DNA of 64,000 nt from an uncultured Bacteroidales bacterium (GCA_946406015.1 CAMJJD010000006.1:1-64000); one strand, 5' to 3'. Positions 46,660 through 56,339 are shown, counted from the stretch's first letter. Notes: generated by a model not told the origin, from the sequence alone. Made by a program: numbers and translations.

Positions 46660-47682
46660 ATGGGACTCTTATCATTCTTTAACCGCGAGGTGGCAATGGA
46701 CCTCGGCACCGCCAACTCTATTGTCATATATAACGACCAGGTCGTCATCGACGAACCTTCCATCGTGGCTTACGACCGCAACAATAATAAGATTATCGCC
46801 GTCGGCAAGAAAGCCCAGCTGATGGACGGCAAGACCGACCGCAACGTGGAGACTATCCGTCCGTTGCGTGGCGGCGTCATTGCCGACTTCGAGATGGCGC
46901 AGCATCTCATACGCGAGCTCATCGGCATGACAAGCGTCAACCGCTCGTTCCTGCCGCCGTCGCTCCGTATGGTCATCTGCATTCCCAGCGGTATCACCAA
47001 TGTCGAGGAGCGTGCCGTGCGAGAGAGCGCTGAACAGGCTGGTGCCAAGGAGATACGCATGATTCACGAGCCTATGGCCGCCGCCATCGGTATCGGTATC
47101 GATGTGCTGCAGCCTGAGGGTCACATGGTGGTCGACATCGGAGGTGGCACGGCTGAGATTGCCGTCATCTCGTTGGGTGGCATTGTCTGCAACAACTCCA
47201 TCCGCATTGCGGGCGACGTGTTCAACGACAATGTGGTTGACTATATGAAGCGTCAGCACAACATGATTATCGGTGTGCGCACCGCCGAGCAGGTGAAGAT
47301 TCATGTGGGCGCTGCGGTGAGTGAGTTGGCTGACCCGCCCGAGGACTACCGCACCACGGGTCGTGACCTGCTGACCGGATTGCCCAAGGAGATCAGCGTC
47401 AACTACAAGGAGATTGCCCACGCTCTCGACAAGAGTATCGCCAGCATTGAGCAGGCTATCCTCGACACCCTGGCCGCCACGCCGCCCGAGCTGGCCGCCG
47501 ATATTTACAAGACAGGCATTTATCTGGCTGGTGGCGGTGCTTTGCTGCGCGGACTGGACCAGCGTGTGAGCAGCAAGACCAAGTTGCAGGTGCACATCGC
47601 CGACGACCCGCTGCGAGCGGTGGCCCGCGGCACAGGCATTGCCTTGAAGAACTTCAACAAGTTCTCCTTCTTAATCCGCTAG
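46660..47682 (+). CDS. mreB: Rod shape-determining protein MreB
   Basis: MDLGTANSIVIYND, IPSGITNVEERAVRESAEQAGA, VVDIGGGTAEIAVISLGG. Confidence 0.96.
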   Translation: MGLLSFFNREVAMDLGTANSIVIYNDQVVIDEPSIVAYDRNNNKIIAVGKKAQLMDGKTDRNVETIRPLRGGVIADFEMAQHLIRELIGMTSVNRSFLPPSLRMVICIPSGITNVEERAVRESAEQAGAKEIRMIHEPMAAAIGIGIDVLQPEGHMVVDIGGGTAEIAVISLGGIVCNNSIRIAGDVFNDNVVDYMKRQHNMIIGVRTAEQVKIHVGAAVSELADPPEDYRTTGRDLLTGLPKEISVNYKEIAHALDKSIASIEQAILDTLAATPPELAADIYKTGIYLAGGGALLRGLDQRVSSKTKLQVHIADDPLRAVARGTGIALKNFNKFSFLIR

Positions 47683-47696
47683 TTTCTATACCATAT

Positions 47697-47764
47697 ACTT
47701 AGCAGCAGTTCATCAGGGGTTCTTTGCGCTTTTGTAAAGAACCCCTGATGAACTGCTGCTAAGT
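47697..47764. repeat. 29-bp perfect inverted repeat (long hairpin, 10-nt loop)
   Basis: ACTTAGCAGCAGTTCATCAGGGGTTCTTT-GCGCTTTTGT-AAAGAACCCCTGATGAACTGCTGCTAAGT. Confidence 0.95.
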
Positions 47765-47789
47765 TGTAAAGGATCAGGGTGGTGCGGGT

Positions 47790-48236
47790 TCAGTCGTCGT
47801 AGCGGACGAAAGCGCCTTCGCCGTTGAATAATAATTCAATGGCGCTGTTGAGTTCCACCTCGTAGCCGTTGCGTTCCTTGCCAATCTGCACTACGTACTG
47901 GTTGGTGTGGTGGGTGGCTACATAGGTGTTGATGGCGTCAGGGATAATGGCGGTGGGCACGCCATCGGTGTCGCGGTCCTCCACTTCTATCCAGTCGCCG
48001 TTCTTTTTGAAGTCGATGTTGGCTCCATCGGTGAACCTCACCTCATACTCGCTCTTGGCAATCTCTTTGTCGTAATAGACAATGGCTACCTGTTTGTCAG
48101 CGAAGTGGGTCTGCACGAAAGTCTGCGCCGTTTGGGGCAGCTCGCTGAACTCGATGACTTTCTTTTCGTCCTTGTGGCAGGCTGCCATGCTTATGGCGGC
48201 TAACATGGCCACGGTCAGAATGATGTTCTTTTTCAT
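47790..48236 (-). CDS. PepSY-like (DUF2874-type) lipoprotein
   Basis: Lipobox MAACHK; SELPQTAQTFVQTHFADKQVAIVYYD..YEVRFTDGANIDFKKNGDW. Confidence 0.75.
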   Translation of the reverse strand: MKKNIILTVAMLAAISMAACHKDEKKVIEFSELPQTAQTFVQTHFADKQVAIVYYDKEIAKSEYEVRFTDGANIDFKKNGDWIEVEDRDTDGVPTAIIPDAINTYVATHHTNQYVVQIGKERNGYEVELNSAIELLFNGEGAFVRYDD

Positions 48237-48529
48237 TTTGTTGTGTTGTTTAATGGTGTATGATTATGTTTCCGTGAGTCGTCGATAGCTTCGTTGTCGA
48301 GACTGACCACCGTCACTGTGGAGGTGCTCGATGGCAGTATGACTGCGGTGATACCCATTCCGGTCAGTATGCCCTCCGGCGGATGGCCTGTCAGCGTGCT
48401 CCAAACAGACTGAATCTTGCCGCCCGCTACCTTCTGCAATCTCTCACTCATCAGTTTCGTGGCAAAGAAAAAAACTGCCAGCGAACTGGTAAGGATTTTG
48501 ATAATCGATAGAGTGTCAGTTGCTTCCAT
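48233..48529 (-). pseudogene. N-terminal remnant of a Na/Pi cotransporter (NptA-like)
   Basis: LAVFFFATKLMSERLQKVAGGKIQSVWSTLTGHPPEGILTGMGITAVILPSSTSTVTVVS then divergent 20-aa tail. Confidence 0.7.
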
Positions 48530-48558
48530 GTTGCAGTCTGCACATTGAATTTCGACTG

Positions 48559-48566
48559 CAAAGATA
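48559..48566 (-). promoter_or_regulatory. -7 element TATCTTTG
   Basis: caaagata upstream of 48529. Confidence 0.65.
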
Positions 48567-48575
48567 CAGACAGAT

Positions 48576-48635
48576 TGTTACAAAGCTGTTACGAAAATGT
48601 TAAGTTTTGGTTACGTTTTGTTACGTAATTGTTAC
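48576..48635 (-). promoter_or_regulatory. Array of six ~11-bp phased GTAACA/TTAACA repeats (Pho-box-like)
   Basis: TGTTAC/TGTTAA/GGTTAC at 48576, 48587, 48598, 48609, 48619, 48630. Confidence 0.65.
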
Positions 48636-48645
48636 AAGAACGCCG

Positions 48646-50142
48646 TCAGTAGGCTGTGGCGATGGTTTGCAGAATGCGCGTCAGTAGGTCGCCGGCCTCG
48701 CGGCTGCTACAGTCGTACCCGTTGCTGACGATGGCAAACGCGAGCCGGTCGTTGCCCGTGGTGATGTATCCGGCATAGGACTTCACTCCTTCCATAGTGC
48801 CTGTCTTGACGTGCACGGTGACGCCGTCGGGGAGCGTGGACAGCAGGTGCCGTGCTGTGCCGCTTTCGCCGGCCCTAGGCAGTGTGGACAAGAAATTGTC
48901 GAAGAACGATTCGTGGCTGACAGCGACTAGATAACGGCAGAGGAAGTCGGTGGTGACGCGGTTCAGGCGCGAGAGTCCACTGCCGTCGGCGATGTGCACA
49001 CCCTCGGAGGCGAGTCCAAGGCTAGTGAGGTAGGTCGTCACGGCTTTGGCTCCATTTTCAAAGGAACCGCGCCCGTATCCTTTATAGCCGAGATATTTAA
49101 AGATGCTTTCAGCGTAGATGTTGTTGGAGGTGTGGTTGGTGTACTGCGCGATGGTGCCATAGGGGGTGCTAAGGTAGTCCATGACAGCTCGGAGGCTGTC
49201 GGGCATGGCTTTTGCCTCACGGGCACCAAGGCTGACGCTGATGCCGCGGGTGCGGAGGTAGGAGGCGAAAAGGTCGGCGCAGGTGCGGGCCGGATCGGGG
49301 AGGGCGGCACGCACGCTGAAGTCTTTGCGTCCCAGCGGCACAGTGCCGGTATAGCGTCGCTCCTTGCTGTAGGGGGCGCCATAGACGATGACGTTGTCGC
49401 CCGAACCGGCGGCGCCAGTGGTTACAGTGCAGGTCTCCAGCAGGTCGAGGCTCTTGGGGGTGGTGCGCGCCACTGTTGCAGCATCGCCTAACTGGGCGCC
49501 GGGGTTGAAGTGGACAAAGTACATGTTCTCGTGGAAGTTGAGTCCACTGACGCCGGCACCGTAGTAGTTGCCTACGTCGCCCCACTGCCAGCTGTCGTGC
49601 AACCGTTGGTTGTCGAAGATGGAGGTGTTGTAGAACACGCCGCCGTCGATGCGGCGTACGCCACGCTTGCGCAGGGCTGTCGTCCATTGGGCAAAGAGGG
49701 TGTCGAAGGTGGTCTGGCGATAGCGGTAGGATCCCAGCAGCGGGTCTCCGCCACCGGTGATATATAGGTTGCCGTGTAGCACCCCGTCGCGGTCCAACTC
49801 GCCGCGCATAGTGAGACGTGTGGTGAAGCGGAAGTCGTTCCCCAGCAGGGCGAATCCCGTGGCGGTGGTGAAGATTTTTTCGACCGAGGCAGGTGTCACC
49901 GACCGCTGGTCTTCGTAGCCGTAGATTTTCTTGCCTGTACTGGTGCTGTAGATGCTTACGCTAAGTGTGGCGTGCTCCATGCCTGCTGCCTGTGCCACCT
50001 GACGCACGGTGAGGTCAACCTTCGCCGAGGGTTGCGCCTGGAGAGAGTTGAAGATGGAAAGTTGAAAGTTTAAAATGGAGAGGATGAGGAGTGAAAGGAA
50101 GTGAAAGGGTGTGAAAGGGAGTGAGAAGGACGATTGTTTCAT
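48646..50142 (-). CDS. dacB: D-alanyl-D-alanine carboxypeptidase/PBP4
   Basis: VTPASVEKIFTTATGFALLG, GSGLSRLNRVT, VHVKTGTMEGVKSYAG. Confidence 0.93.
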   Translation of the reverse strand: MKQSSFSLPFTPFHFLSLLILSILNFQLSIFNSLQAQPSAKVDLTVRQVAQAAGMEHATLSVSIYSTSTGKKIYGYEDQRSVTPASVEKIFTTATGFALLGNDFRFTTRLTMRGELDRDGVLHGNLYITGGGDPLLGSYRYRQTTFDTLFAQWTTALRKRGVRRIDGGVFYNTSIFDNQRLHDSWQWGDVGNYYGAGVSGLNFHENMYFVHFNPGAQLGDAATVARTTPKSLDLLETCTVTTGAAGSGDNVIVYGAPYSKERRYTGTVPLGRKDFSVRAALPDPARTCADLFASYLRTRGISVSLGAREAKAMPDSLRAVMDYLSTPYGTIAQYTNHTSNNIYAESIFKYLGYKGYGRGSFENGAKAVTTYLTSLGLASEGVHIADGSGLSRLNRVTTDFLCRYLVAVSHESFFDNFLSTLPRAGESGTARHLLSTLPDGVTVHVKTGTMEGVKSYAGYITTGNDRLAFAIVSNGYDCSSREAGDLLTRILQTIATAY

Positions 50143-50158
50143 GGTGGCGGCGTAATTC

Positions 50159-50767
50159 TTAATTCTGAATTCTTAATTCTTCATTTATCTGTTCTATCTG
50201 GTCGAGCAGGGTGTCGCGACCGTAGCCTGTGAGCGACGAGGTGAGCATCATCGGCGGCAGTTCCTCCCACAGCTTGCCCAATTCCTGTTTCATCAGTTTT
50301 ACGTTCCCCATCACTTCACGCTGTTTCTCCTTGTCGGTCTTGGTGTATACGATGGTGAGAGGTACACCGTTTTCTCCGAGGAAATTGATGAATTCCAGGT
50401 CGATGCGCTGCGGTGGAATACGGCTATCGATGAGGACGAAGGTGTTGGTCAGTGCCTCGCGGTGCAGGAAGTATTCGCGAATCATCTGGCTAAAGCCTTC
50501 GCGGGCACTTTTTGAGGTGCGGGCATAGCCGTAGCCTGGCAGGTCGACCAGATACCACTCGTTATTAATGAGGAAATGATTTATGAGCTGTGTCTTTCCC
50601 GGCCGGCCGCTGGTTTTGGCCAGTCCTTTGACGCCGGTAAGCATGTTGATGAGTGACGACTTGCCGACGTTGCTGCGTCCGATAAAGGCGTATTCCGGAC
50701 GGCCGTCCTGCGGACACTTGCGCCAGTTGGGGCTGCTGATGGCAAATTCAGCTCGTTTAATTGTCAT
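50159..50767 (-). CDS. engB: Ribosome biogenesis GTPase YihA/EngB
   Basis: [42 protein letters not shown]. Confidence 0.95.
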   Translation of the reverse strand: MTIKRAEFAISSPNWRKCPQDGRPEYAFIGRSNVGKSSLINMLTGVKGLAKTSGRPGKTQLINHFLINNEWYLVDLPGYGYARTSKSAREGFSQMIREYFLHREALTNTFVLIDSRIPPQRIDLEFINFLGENGVPLTIVYTKTDKEKQREVMGNVKLMKQELGKLWEELPPMMLTSSLTGYGRDTLLDQIEQINEELRIQN

Positions 50768-51926
50768 GGCTGTCGGTGTTGGGTTTGTGACGCCCTTTTC
50801 TGATATTCTTTATCTCCGACTTCAGTTCGCGGGCCTTCTCGCGCAGGGCCTCACGCTGCTGCTGCAGGTACTTCAGCTCGCTGAGTTCGCGCAGTTGCTG
50901 GTCTTCTTCTTCGGTCGACTTGCGCCACCATGGGAGACGCCGCATGTTGACACGGAAAAGGCGTTTGCGGTCGAGCTTGAGGTTTTTCTCCGAATAGCTG
51001 TCTATGTGGCGAATACGCTTATCTGCATTGATATCTTTGAGAGTGATGAGAATTCCGATGCCGTTGGTTCCCGGCAGGCCGTGGTCGGGGCAGGTGCCGA
51101 AATAACGCATGGTGCTGCTGAGGTTCATGTAGGCATTCACCAGCGGTGGTACCGTGCATCCGCGCGCACGCACGGCGTGCAACAGTATCTGGTAGTCTTC
51201 CTTATAGTTGCGTCCGTTGAAGAGTTTGACAAGACTGTTGTAGTCCATCTCAATCTTCGTGGGGTGGTAGGGCCACATCAGCCCGTCAGGGTCGGGGAAG
51301 TATTTCTGGTAGAAGTACAGCATCAGGTCGCGTGCCTCGCTGTCCATGGAGTCGTAGATGGTTATCTTGCCAAGGAAATAGCGTGTCTCAGGAATCTCGA
51401 GTACCAAGGCTCCTATGCCGTCCCACAGGTTGTCGAGCGAATAGAGCCCTTTATGCACATCGGTCGAGGGCTGGTAGGCGGGTTGTACGAAAGCGCGTCC
51501 CAATTCGACGGTATAGGGCAGATAGTTTTCGAGGAACTCCTGACTGAACTGGTAGTGTTCAGCCGTAGGAGTGGCTATGGAACCGTCGGGACGTTGCAGC
51601 ATGGTGCTGCCATGGGCGAAACGGTAGCCACCCATTATCTCCTCGTTCTCGGAGTCCCATACGAAAAGTTGCTTGCAGCAGTAAGGGTCAGGAAGGGTAT
51701 CGTATTCGTCGATATCCACTTCCTTGCCTGTGCCACCACCGTCGGTGGCAAAACTCAGTTCGCGCAGACGTCCTATCTCACGCATGATGTTGGGAGATAG
51801 GTGGGCGGTGGTGATATATATTTCTTTCTTGCCGCGGTTGGTCTTACGGAGAAAATGTTTCTGCTTCAGCTCTTTTTTGATGAGTTCCCGGTCTACGGGA
51901 GGGGCTATGTAACTCAGGTCTGTCAT
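50757..51926 (-). CDS. glsB: GNAT/hemolysin-like N-acyltransferase (glycine-lipid GlsB-type)
   Basis: [37 protein letters not shown]; immediately upstream of ORF 50159 and downstream of PlsC-like gene. Confidence 0.75.
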   Translation of the reverse strand: MTDLSYIAPPVDRELIKKELKQKHFLRKTNRGKKEIYITTAHLSPNIMREIGRLRELSFATDGGGTGKEVDIDEYDTLPDPYCCKQLFVWDSENEEIMGGYRFAHGSTMLQRPDGSIATPTAEHYQFSQEFLENYLPYTVELGRAFVQPAYQPSTDVHKGLYSLDNLWDGIGALVLEIPETRYFLGKITIYDSMDSEARDLMLYFYQKYFPDPDGLMWPYHPTKIEMDYNSLVKLFNGRNYKEDYQILLHAVRARGCTVPPLVNAYMNLSSTMRYFGTCPDHGLPGTNGIGILITLKDINADKRIRHIDSYSEKNLKLDRKRLFRVNMRRLPWWRKSTEEEDQQLRELSELKYLQQQREALREKARELKSEIKNIRKGRHKPNTDSHDN

Positions 51927-52798
51927 GCTGTAAAGTTTGCTTCAGGATTGTCTTTCAGTGTGTATACGTGTTCCTTCACTCGCTGGGCCCACTCGGCGGG
52001 CGTGTGGCGGTGGTCGAAGGTCTGCCACGGGATGGGCTGTCCAAAGGTGATGTTGAACGTCTTCCCGCGCTGGGCGTACATCTCGGCAGGCAGCAGGGCC
52101 ATCTCAAAGTTGAACTTGATGCCTAGCCACTTGCGCAGGTTCGCCAGGCGGTAGAAACGCATGCGGTTACGTGCGTCGGTGTAGACGGGCACCACGTCGC
52201 GCTGGTAGCGGACGGCCTTCTTGATGAATGTGGCCTTCCATTCCAAGTCCTTGACTTCGTGTTTGCTTCTTTGCCCTGGGACGCGTTGCAGGCGTGAGCA
52301 GATGCCTGCTGGGAAATAGAGCAGTGTGTTGTCGCCGGCAAAAGCCTCCTCAAGGCTGGCCAACGCCTTAGACTTGTTTACCTTGTCGATAGGGTAGAAT
52401 AGCTCCCTCAAGCCGGGCAGGTAGAGTAGGAAGTCATTGACCGGGAATCGGATATCCTTCCGTACACGCCCCACGGCACCCATCAGTGCCAATCCGTCGG
52501 GACCGCCCAGCGGGTGGTTGCCCACCACCATCGGGTGCCCGTCGGTGGGGATATGCTCCAGACCGATGCATTGCACCTTCACGTTCAGGTCCTGTGGCTC
52601 GTTGCCCTCCATGAACTTGTTCACAAAGTCCAAACCGAAATATTCACGGTTGTAGTATATGCCGCGGTTGATGTCGGGGACGTGCAGCAGGTGCTCTGCC
52701 CATTTCACCAGCCAACGGGGAACCTTGACCTTTTTTTCAGCCAATATCTTCCCTAGGTCAATGAATTTCTCGCTGATAGCTTCGCTTCTTGGGTCCAT
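51923..52798 (-). CDS. glsA: 1-acyl-glycerol-phosphate acyltransferase-like (GlsA-type)
   Basis: VVGNHPLGGPDGLALMGAVG, LLYFPAGICSR. Confidence 0.8.
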   Translation of the reverse strand: MDPRSEAISEKFIDLGKILAEKKVKVPRWLVKWAEHLLHVPDINRGIYYNREYFGLDFVNKFMEGNEPQDLNVKVQCIGLEHIPTDGHPMVVGNHPLGGPDGLALMGAVGRVRKDIRFPVNDFLLYLPGLRELFYPIDKVNKSKALASLEEAFAGDNTLLYFPAGICSRLQRVPGQRSKHEVKDLEWKATFIKKAVRYQRDVVPVYTDARNRMRFYRLANLRKWLGIKFNFEMALLPAEMYAQRGKTFNITFGQPIPWQTFDHRHTPAEWAQRVKEHVYTLKDNPEANFTA

Positions 52799-52876
52799 GT
52801 TTTAATTGTTTTGTTTATCCATCGTGGGCTGATGCCCATGGCTGGTGTCTATCGTTCTCGACGGGAACATCTAGTG

Positions 52877-54301
52877 CTATTCCTCAGGGGCGAACATCGG
52901 ATCCCAGGCGGGGAGCATGATGGGCTTCTGGTCCATCATGGCGCGGATGTTGGCGGGGATATACTTCTCCTCGAGGACCACGCGGAACATGTACTCGTTG
53001 AACCAGTCGTTGGTCATGATGAGGTTGCCCTGCCAGCCGTAGTTGGGTCCCCAGCTGTTCTCCACCATCCACTTGAGGGGCTTGCCGTCCTTGTCGAGGT
53101 CGACGGCGCAGAGGGTCATGGCGTGGCTGGAACCGCTGGCGAAGGTGCTGACACGCTGCTTCTTGTTCATGCCGAAGGTGGTGCCGAAGAGTGAGGCGTA
53201 GTCGTAGTTCTTTTCATCCATGAAGCCTTTGTCGCGGTTGAGGAACTTGCCCACGTCGCAGCTGAAGTACATCATGGTGCTGTCCTTGATGGAAGCGATG
53301 CACATGGGGGCGATGTCCTCCATCGGGAGGTTGAGGTAGCGCCAGTTCTGGCCGTCGTAGACGTGGCGGTCGTACTGTATCTCATATACCTTGTAATACT
53401 CGCGCGTGGGGTCGTTCATCACCATGTAGTACTTCGTGAAGTCAGTCTTGGCGAATTTCTCGTAGAACTCCTTGGGGGTGTAGGTGGCGGTCTCCACGAT
53501 TTCGCCTTTGGCGTCTTTCTGCTGCCAGGTGAACTGTGCGGGAGGCTCGCCCATGGTGAGGGCCAGCATGCGGTAGATGGTGGCGAGCATCTCGGTCTTC
53601 TTGGCCTGCAGCTTCTGCGGGGTCATGCCTTTCTGGGCGGCCATCTCGCGGAGGATGAGACCATCCTCGCGGAGCTTGAGTGCGATGAGATTGCTGATGC
53701 TGGAGGTGTTGTTGGTGTTGTAGGTCTCGGGCATCACGTCGGCAGGCACAAGGCCGTACTTGTCGATGAGGTTGGCTACGCCGGTGAACTGGCCGCCGTC
53801 GCCGATGGGGTTCTTGAAGAGCCATTCCACTTCTTGGTCGTTCATGGGCTTGCGGTAGGTGTCGAGCATGGCCTGCAGGAAGAGGTTGCTCTTCTCCAAC
53901 TGGTCGTAGAAGAAGAGGTAGGCTTGTGAGAACTGGAAGTCGGCGGGCAGGTTGTGCTTGCGGATGGCCTGGTTGCGGAGCACGTTCATGCCAGTGAACA
54001 TCCAGCAGCGGCCCGACGACTTCTGGTCGGTGACGGCCTTGCTGACGACACGGTTGGAGAAGTGCGAGTCGAACTTGGTGGCGTTCTCGTAGTTCATGGC
54101 CAGCTTGTTGGGAGCGTTGTTGACGAGGATGTTGCGCAGGGCCTTGTCACTGGCGTTGCCGCCGAAGCCTTGCTTCATCTGCTGCATCATTTCGGTGGTG
54201 ATGCCACCGTTGTCCTGCTGGACGGGTTGTTTCTTCTGTGCCATCGCGCCGCCGCATACCAGCAGGGCGCCAAGCGCTAGTGTAATGTACTTTGTATTCA
54301 T
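52877..54301 (-). CDS. C1-family (bleomycin hydrolase-like) aminopeptidase, secreted
   Basis: VTDQKSSGRCWMFTGMNVLR, SSHAMTLCAVDLD, WMVENSWGPNYGWQGN; signal peptide. Confidence 0.92.
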   Translation of the reverse strand: MNTKYITLALGALLVCGGAMAQKKQPVQQDNGGITTEMMQQMKQGFGGNASDKALRNILVNNAPNKLAMNYENATKFDSHFSNRVVSKAVTDQKSSGRCWMFTGMNVLRNQAIRKHNLPADFQFSQAYLFFYDQLEKSNLFLQAMLDTYRKPMNDQEVEWLFKNPIGDGGQFTGVANLIDKYGLVPADVMPETYNTNNTSSISNLIALKLREDGLILREMAAQKGMTPQKLQAKKTEMLATIYRMLALTMGEPPAQFTWQQKDAKGEIVETATYTPKEFYEKFAKTDFTKYYMVMNDPTREYYKVYEIQYDRHVYDGQNWRYLNLPMEDIAPMCIASIKDSTMMYFSCDVGKFLNRDKGFMDEKNYDYASLFGTTFGMNKKQRVSTFASGSSHAMTLCAVDLDKDGKPLKWMVENSWGPNYGWQGNLIMTNDWFNEYMFRVVLEEKYIPANIRAMMDQKPIMLPAWDPMFAPEE

Positions 54302-54313
54302 GGAATATGTATG

Positions 54314-54811
54314 TTATTTCTTCTCGCAGTAGTGGTATATTTTCTCTGCCACGACGTAACCATCGAAATCACTGGCACAGTGTGTCGAATACTCCACGTC
54401 CACGCTGTCCAGGATGGTCAGCTGTTTCGCCGTGATGTCCTGGATGAAATAGCTGTGGGACCAATCTATTGTCTGGTTGTCAGACACCCGGGTGATAACT
54501 CCGTTGTCGCCGTCGATGGTGTAGGTGAAACGCATGGTGTCTGCACAACTTTCGCCCGAAGCGCCAATCCAATGGCTGACAACCATACCTGTGTTATCCT
54601 TTTTAAATGTGAATGTTCTGACGTCACAGCCCATGCACCCGCTCATCGGCATGTAGACGTCTTGGTCAGGATAAATGACACGTTTGGCAGTCCGTTGCCA
54701 TGTGCCGATAATCTGTTCGCTGGGATCCTGTGAACAGCCAACCATGCCCATAAAGACAGCACAGCCTGACATTGCGCCGAAGGCTATTGCCCAAAACTTT
54801 TTTGTCTTCAT
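54314..54811 (-). CDS. Lipocalin-like hypothetical lipoprotein
   Basis: Lipobox GMVGCSQ; IIGTWQRT... Confidence 0.6.
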   Translation of the reverse strand: MKTKKFWAIAFGAMSGCAVFMGMVGCSQDPSEQIIGTWQRTAKRVIYPDQDVYMPMSGCMGCDVRTFTFKKDNTGMVVSHWIGASGESCADTMRFTYTIDGDNGVITRVSDNQTIDWSHSYFIQDITAKQLTILDSVDVEYSTHCASDFDGYVVAEKIYHYCEKK

Positions 54812-54883
54812 ATCTTTAGGGTTTTATTGTTTAAAACACGGTGCAAAGATACGATTTTTTCCTGACATGTCGAAAATAATGTG

Positions 54884-54891
54884 TAATTTTG
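54884..54891 (+). promoter_or_regulatory. -7 element TAATTTTG
   Basis: Upstream of 54920 start. Confidence 0.55.
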
Positions 54892-54919
54892 CAGCCGAAA
54901 TAATACAAAACGCAAAAAA

Positions 54920-55564
54920 ATGAAACAGTTAAGACTTTTAACCCTCGCCCTGGCGGCGGGCATGTTCCTTTTCGGTGCCTGTAAACAGAAATCCGAGGCC
55001 CCTGCAGAGCAGAACGCCGACAACATCTATCAGTTCTCCGTCCTCGACGGCACCGGCAACGCCGTCAGCCTGGCCGACTACCAGGGCCGCGTGCTGCTGG
55101 TCGTCAACACCGCCACCGAGTGCGGTTTCACACCGCAGTACACCGAGCTGCAGACCCTATACGACCGTTACCATGCGCAAGGGTTCGAGGTGCTTGACTT
55201 CCCCTGCAACCAGTTTGGCGAGCAAGCCCCCGGTTCCTACGACGACATTCATGCCTTCTGCACCGGCACCTACAACATCACTTTCCCGCAGATGGCCAAG
55301 CTCGACGTCAATGGCGACAGCGCCGCTGCCCTTTTCGTATGGCTCAAGTCGAAGGCTTCCTTCGGTGGCTTCGACACCACCGACCGTATCGGTGCTTACC
55401 TTGACCGGATGTTCCGTGCACAGGACAGTCTCTACGACCAGAGTGCTGACATCAAATGGAATTTCACCAAGTTCCTCATCGACCGCAAAGGGAACGTGGT
55501 GCGTCGATTCGAACCCACCGCCAAGACGGCCGAGATTGAGGCAGCCGTCAGGGAGTTGCTCTAA
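54920..55564 (+). CDS. Glutathione peroxidase-family lipoprotein
   Basis: VLLVVNTATECGFTPQYTELQTLY, DFPCNQFGEQ, IKWNFTKFLID; lipobox FGACK. Confidence 0.92.
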   Translation: MKQLRLLTLALAAGMFLFGACKQKSEAPAEQNADNIYQFSVLDGTGNAVSLADYQGRVLLVVNTATECGFTPQYTELQTLYDRYHAQGFEVLDFPCNQFGEQAPGSYDDIHAFCTGTYNITFPQMAKLDVNGDSAAALFVWLKSKASFGGFDTTDRIGAYLDRMFRAQDSLYDQSADIKWNFTKFLIDRKGNVVRRFEPTAKTAEIEAAVRELL

Positions 55565-55578
55565 GAAAATGAAAATAG

Positions 55579-55605
55579 AAAACCCCGTCCGATTGGGCGG
55601 GGTTT
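55579..55605 (+). terminator. Hairpin terminator
   Basis: AAACCCCGTCC-GATT-GGGCGGGGTTT. Confidence 0.75.
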
Positions 55606-55725
55606 CTAGATCTAAAAATCTAAAACAAATTACCTTTTTCTCTGTAATGCTTAATGATTACTGTTTAATGTTTAATGATTATGCTGCGTCAGCCTCTATA
55701 ACCTTTAACCATTAACCTTTAACCA

Positions 55726-55989
55726 TTATTCGGCCTTCTTGGCGTACTTTTTGTACTTGTTCATGAACTTGTCGACGCGACCAGCGGTGTCAACGAGTTT
55801 CAGCTTGCCGGTGAAGAAGGGGTGCGAAGTGTTCGAGATTTCGAGCTTCACGACGGGATACTCCTTGCCATCGGTATAGGTGACGGTCTCTTTGGTGTTG
55901 GCACAGCTCTTGGTGAGGATCATATTGTCGTTCGACATGTCTTTGAACACCACGAGGCGGTAGTTTTCGGGATGAATTCCTTTTTTCAT
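55726..55989 (-). CDS. rpmE: 50S ribosomal protein L31 type B
   Basis: MKKGIHPENYRLVVFKDMSND...SNTSHPFFTGKLKLVDTAGRVDKF. Confidence 0.96.
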   Translation of the reverse strand: MKKGIHPENYRLVVFKDMSNDNMILTKSCANTKETVTYTDGKEYPVVKLEISNTSHPFFTGKLKLVDTAGRVDKFMNKYKKYAKKAE

Positions 55990-56205
55990 TTCTTTACTTT
56001 TTGCCGTCTGACCCGTTGATTGTCAGACGATTGTTTATAATTCGGTGACTAATTTCGTGCTGCAAAGATACAACATTTTTTGAAACTGACAAAATATTTT
56101 TCATTTTACCACCCTAAAACGACGCTCTGGCAGGTTGATATATACGCCCGTCGTGGGCACTATAATGCCGTCTTATCCAGGCTATTTGTTCACCTGTCTC
56201 TTTGC

Positions 56206-56253
56206 AGTTCTTTAGGAGTTCTTTACGGATTTGTAAAGAACTCCTAAAGAACT
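56206..56253. repeat. 20-bp perfect inverted repeat
   Basis: AGTTCTTTAGGAGTTCTTTA-CGGATTTG-TAAAGAACTCCTAAAGAACT. Confidence 0.95.
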
Positions 56254-56339
56254 CGAGCGAGATGACTGATAATCAGTGGGCATCGGTACTGTGACCACAA
56301 GGACATTTCGCTGTCATTTCTTCGGCATTTCTTCGGTTG

